NCBI RefSeq assembly: GCF_003710105.1
Contig: NZ_CP033325.1
Coordinates: 3,286,001 to 3,350,000 of the forward strand
Source of the DNA: Georgenia faecalis
GTDB taxonomy: Bacteria; Actinomycetota; Actinomycetes; Actinomycetales; Actinomycetaceae
Direction of reading: 5' to 3'
Length of the DNA stretch: 64,000 nucleotides
Positions 62,048 to 64,000 of this stretch are shown here, piece after piece (position 1 is the stretch's first letter; each line of letters begins with the position of its first letter). Below the pieces are notes generated by a model. It made no database searches. It had not been told where the DNA came from and saw only the letters and a program-made list of their open reading frames with translations. The position numbers and the translations under genes were made by a program.

Positions 62048-63364
62048 CTAGCGCTGCCGCTCGTGCCGGGCGCGTCGCTCGAGCTTGTCGCGGGTGGCCC
62101 ACAGCCCGGCCGACGGCGTGGAGATGTAGTAGACCTCCTCGCCGTCGGGCATGGTGTTCCACCCGTCCGTCATCACCGCGGGGTCGTAGCGGGCCAGCGC
62201 CTCGTCGATGTCGAGGTAGCCGTAGCCGACCGACTCGATCTCCTCGCGGCTCAGGTGCCCCGGGGCGTAGGTGATGGTGAAGCGGCCCTCGGACGAGCCG
62301 TGGACCAGGTGGGCCGTGCCGTGCGGGATGTCCTGCATGTCGGCCTGGGTGCGGTAGAGGTCGATGACCTCGGCCTGGGACAGGTAGCCGTACCTGCGGA
62401 TGAGGGCGTCGACCTCCGGCTGCTCCCCGAAGCGCTCCACGCCGGGCGCGATGACGACGAGCTCGCCGCCGTCGGCGATGGCCATCCGGGTGCGGTAGAC
62501 CGCCTTGTTCGCCACCCACGTCGCCCGGAACTCGTCGGCCTGCATGACGGCGACGACCTTGTGCACCGGCTCGTCGAACGGGGTGATGTTCTGCGCCAGG
62601 CTCGCCCGGGCCGCCGCGTAGTAGGTCTCGAGGTCGTCACCGACGTAGACGCCGGTGTGGGCCAGGTGCCCTGAGTCGTCGTAGTCCATGACGACCTGGA
62701 GGTAGACGTCCGGCAGGTCGGCGAGGAAGTGCTCCTCGGCGTAGTTGAAGCACGCCCGCACGGGGGTGAGGAGGTTGCCGAGGTTGTTCTCGATGCCGTA
62801 GACCGCCGAGGCCATGTGGGAGGCCCCGAGCAGCCGCTTGCCCCCCAGCCCGATGAAGTAGTTCTTGTTGTGGTTGGCGAAGCCGAGGACCTCGTGCGGG
62901 ACGACGTGGCCGACGTTGATGACGAGGTCCCAGGGCTCGGTGACGAGCATGGTGTTGAGGTCGATGGGGATCTCCCAGTCGACGACGCCGCCCGTGGCCT
63001 CGCGCACCACCTCGGCCGGCACCGTGCCGACGTTCGTCACGCCGTTCTTCCAGTCGTGGGCGTGGATGCGCTCCTGTGGGATCGACCCGAACATCCACCG
63101 GTTCTCCTCGGGCGTGTGCGGCACGTGCTGGCCGAGGGTGGGGATGACGTGCACCTCGGCCCCGGCGGCGTCGAGGAGCTGGTAGAGCCGCTCGGTGATC
63201 CACCCCGCCCCCGAGTGGGCGCGGGTGAGGTCGGGCGGCAGGAGCAGCACCCGGCGCAGCTCGGCGATGCCGAGGCGCTCGCGCGCCTCGTCGAGCAACC
63301 GCTCGCACAGCGCCTCGACCTCGGGGCGGGAGATGAACCGGGCTTCGTGCTGGAACCACGTCAT
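62048..63364 (-). CDS. larA: LarA-superfamily nickel-pincer racemase/epimerase
   Basis: Protein of 438 aa of the lactate-racemase superfamily, whose members use a covalently bound nickel-pincer nucleotide to racemise or epimerise 2-hydroxyacids. All cofactor and catalytic positions of L. plantarum LarA are found: Arg48 (DLTRAH), His80 (LGQHVPHTPEE), His157 (VVPHEVLGF), Lys167 (NHNKNYF, cofactor attachment) and His183 (GASHM, Ni ligand); the spacing His157-Lys167-His183 is exactly 10 and 16 as in LarA. The neighbours suggest a sugar acid, not lactate. ATG 63364 follows TACGGT by 7 nt (leaderless). larA is used as a family symbol. Confidence 0.88.
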   Translation of the reverse strand: MTWFQHEARFISRPEVEALCERLLDEARERLGIAELRRVLLLPPDLTRAHSGAGWITERLYQLLDAAGAEVHVIPTLGQHVPHTPEENRWMFGSIPQERIHAHDWKNGVTNVGTVPAEVVREATGGVVDWEIPIDLNTMLVTEPWDLVINVGHVVPHEVLGFANHNKNYFIGLGGKRLLGASHMASAVYGIENNLGNLLTPVRACFNYAEEHFLADLPDVYLQVVMDYDDSGHLAHTGVYVGDDLETYYAAARASLAQNITPFDEPVHKVVAVMQADEFRATWVANKAVYRTRMAIADGGELVVIAPGVERFGEQPEVDALIRRYGYLSQAEVIDLYRTQADMQDIPHGTAHLVHGSSEGRFTITYAPGHLSREEIESVGYGYLDIDEALARYDPAVMTDGWNTMPDGEEVYYISTPSAGLWATRDKLERRARHERQR

Positions 63365-63416
63365 GGCGCCGACCGTAGACCGCCGCCGGGGCCGGTGTCC
63401 CCTTCGCCCCCACCCG

Positions 63417-63434
63417 GTGGCAACTGGTGGCAAC
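63417..63434 (-). promoter_or_regulatory. shared operator, site 3 (between the LarA-like gene and uxaC)
   Basis: Minus-strand GTTGCCACCAGTTGCCAC, the same GTTGCCA direct repeat at 10-bp spacing. It lies in the divergent promoter region of the LarA-like gene (start 63364) and uxaC (start 63465/63474). Confidence 0.72.
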
Positions 63435-63464
63435 AGGTTGTCCGGCGTGGGCGATCTGGCGAGC

Positions 63465-64000
63465 ATGGCCGGCATGCCGCCACTCGCGTCGGGACCGCAT
63501 CCCGATCGTCTCTTCCCCGCCCAGCCCGAGACCCGGGCGGTCGCGCGGCGGCTGTACGAGCAGGTGAAGGACCTGCCGATCATCTCCCCGCACAGCCACG
63601 TCCCGCCGGCCTGGCTCGTCGACGACCAGCCGTTCAGCGACCCCGCGTCGCTGCTGCTCGTGCCGGACCACTACGCCCTGCGCCTGCTCCACGCGAACGG
63701 CGCCGAGCTCAGCGACCTCGGGCGCGGCCCCGACGGCCCCCTCCCCCTGGACGAGGCCGCCGCCCGCAAGGCGTGGCGGATCCTGTGCGAAAACTACCAC
63801 CTTTTCCGTGGCACGCCGGTGAAGTACTGGTTCGACACCACCTTCGCCGACGTGTTCGGGATCGCCGAGACGCCCAGCGCCCGGACGGCCGACGCCCTCT
63901 ACGACCAGATCGCCGAGGCCCTCACCCGTCCCGAGCTGCGCCCCCGGGCCCTCTTCGAGCGCTTCAACATCTCCGTGCTCGCCACGACGGACGACCCGCT
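63465..64000 (+). CDS. uxaC: glucuronate/galacturonate isomerase, 3' end beyond window
   Basis: First 178 codons of a UxaC-type isomerase that interconverts D-glucuronate and D-fructuronate (or galacturonate and tagaturonate). The metal-binding N-terminal motif IISPHSHVPPAWLVDDQPF and the following YALRLLHANGAEL and YHLFRGTPVKYWFDTTFADVF are characteristic. Full members have about 470 aa. ATG 63465 or 63474 is the start; neither has a good Shine-Dalgarno. Divergent from the LarA-like gene and sharing operator site 3. Confidence 0.9.
   Translation, partial: MAGMPPLASGPHPDRLFPAQPETRAVARRLYEQVKDLPIISPHSHVPPAWLVDDQPFSDPASLLLVPDHYALRLLHANGAELSDLGRGPDGPLPLDEAAARKAWRILCENYHLFRGTPVKYWFDTTFADVFGIAETPSARTADALYDQIAEALTRPELRPRALFERFNISVLATTDDP

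Noticed and set aside
62048-63364. Simple lactate racemase operon
   Set aside because: The neighbours are a TRAP transporter, uronate isomerase and a sugar-type LacI regulator; there is no lactate permease or lactate dehydrogenase.
1-64000. tRNA, rRNA, insertion sequences and transposase genes
   Set aside because: None were recognised on either strand; no terminal inverted repeats with a transposase and no conserved tRNA arms were found by eye.

Overview
This window is chromosomal DNA from a high-GC Gram-positive bacterium, almost certainly an actinobacterium of the Micrococcales (Cellulomonas/Georgenia-like). The reasons are a third codon position that is nearly always G or C, many GTG starts, many starts only 6-8 nt after a TANNNT -10 box (leaderless mRNAs), actinobacterial families (CsoR, CmtR, AMIN-like lipoproteins, DUF2079, 4-TM holin-like protein) and an LPxTG-type wall-anchored protein. 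The genus is inferred. There are no rRNA or tRNA genes, IS elements, prophage or CRISPR arrays.

Layout. 1-8.8 kb: 2-oxoacid dehydrogenase E1 beta/alpha, hisC-like aminotransferase, small membrane protein, a WXG100-like protein plus serine hydrolase pair, low-MW tyrosine phosphatase, fructosamine kinase and purB. 8.8-12.1 kb: copper operon csoR-copZ-copA behind a CsoR box. 12.2-14.8 kb: metNIQ methionine importer behind a SAM-I riboswitch. 15-24.7 kb: membrane proteins (CPBP protease, kinase-like/LPG-synthase-TM fusion, DUF2079), a CopC-domain protein, small secreted or acidic proteins, a PfkB kinase, phosphoglycerate mutase, PCMT and a truncated DUF488 gene. 24.7-35.6 kb: cold-shock gene, lipocalin-like protein, a giant secreted subtilase, an EamA exporter and a giant wall-anchored phosphodiester glycosidase/phosphoesterase. 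Two copies of an unusual 19-bp-period repeat cluster lie at 30.3 and 35.7 kb. 35.8-44.7 kb: CmtR-CDF-ICMT metal operon, stress and repair genes, regulators with targets, small hypotheticals. 44.7-54.3 kb: CopB-type ATPase with the same CsoR box, S1-like protease with a stand-alone relative of its N-terminal domain, pdxK, sufE-sseA, thioesterase, alcohol dehydrogenase, ZIP transporter and VOC protein.

54.4-64 kb is the most interesting block: a TRAP transporter (dctPQM), larB and larE (nickel-pincer cofactor synthesis), a LacI regulator, gnd, a LarA-superfamily racemase/epimerase and the start of uxaC (uronate isomerase). Three intergenic sites carry the same 18-bp direct-repeat operator (GTTGCCA, 3 nt, GTTGCCA). 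The gene content suggests uptake of a sugar acid, uronate isomerisation and a nickel-pincer C2 epimerase that could convert mannonate to gluconate and feed the pentose phosphate pathway (gnd) rather than the KDG route. The pathway assignment is inference; the gene content, active-site residues and operators are visible.

Other links between genes: both copper ATPases probably share CsoR control although they are 38 kb apart; CmtR probably controls the CDF transporter; a TetR and an MFS gene are transcribed back to back from overlapping -10 boxes.
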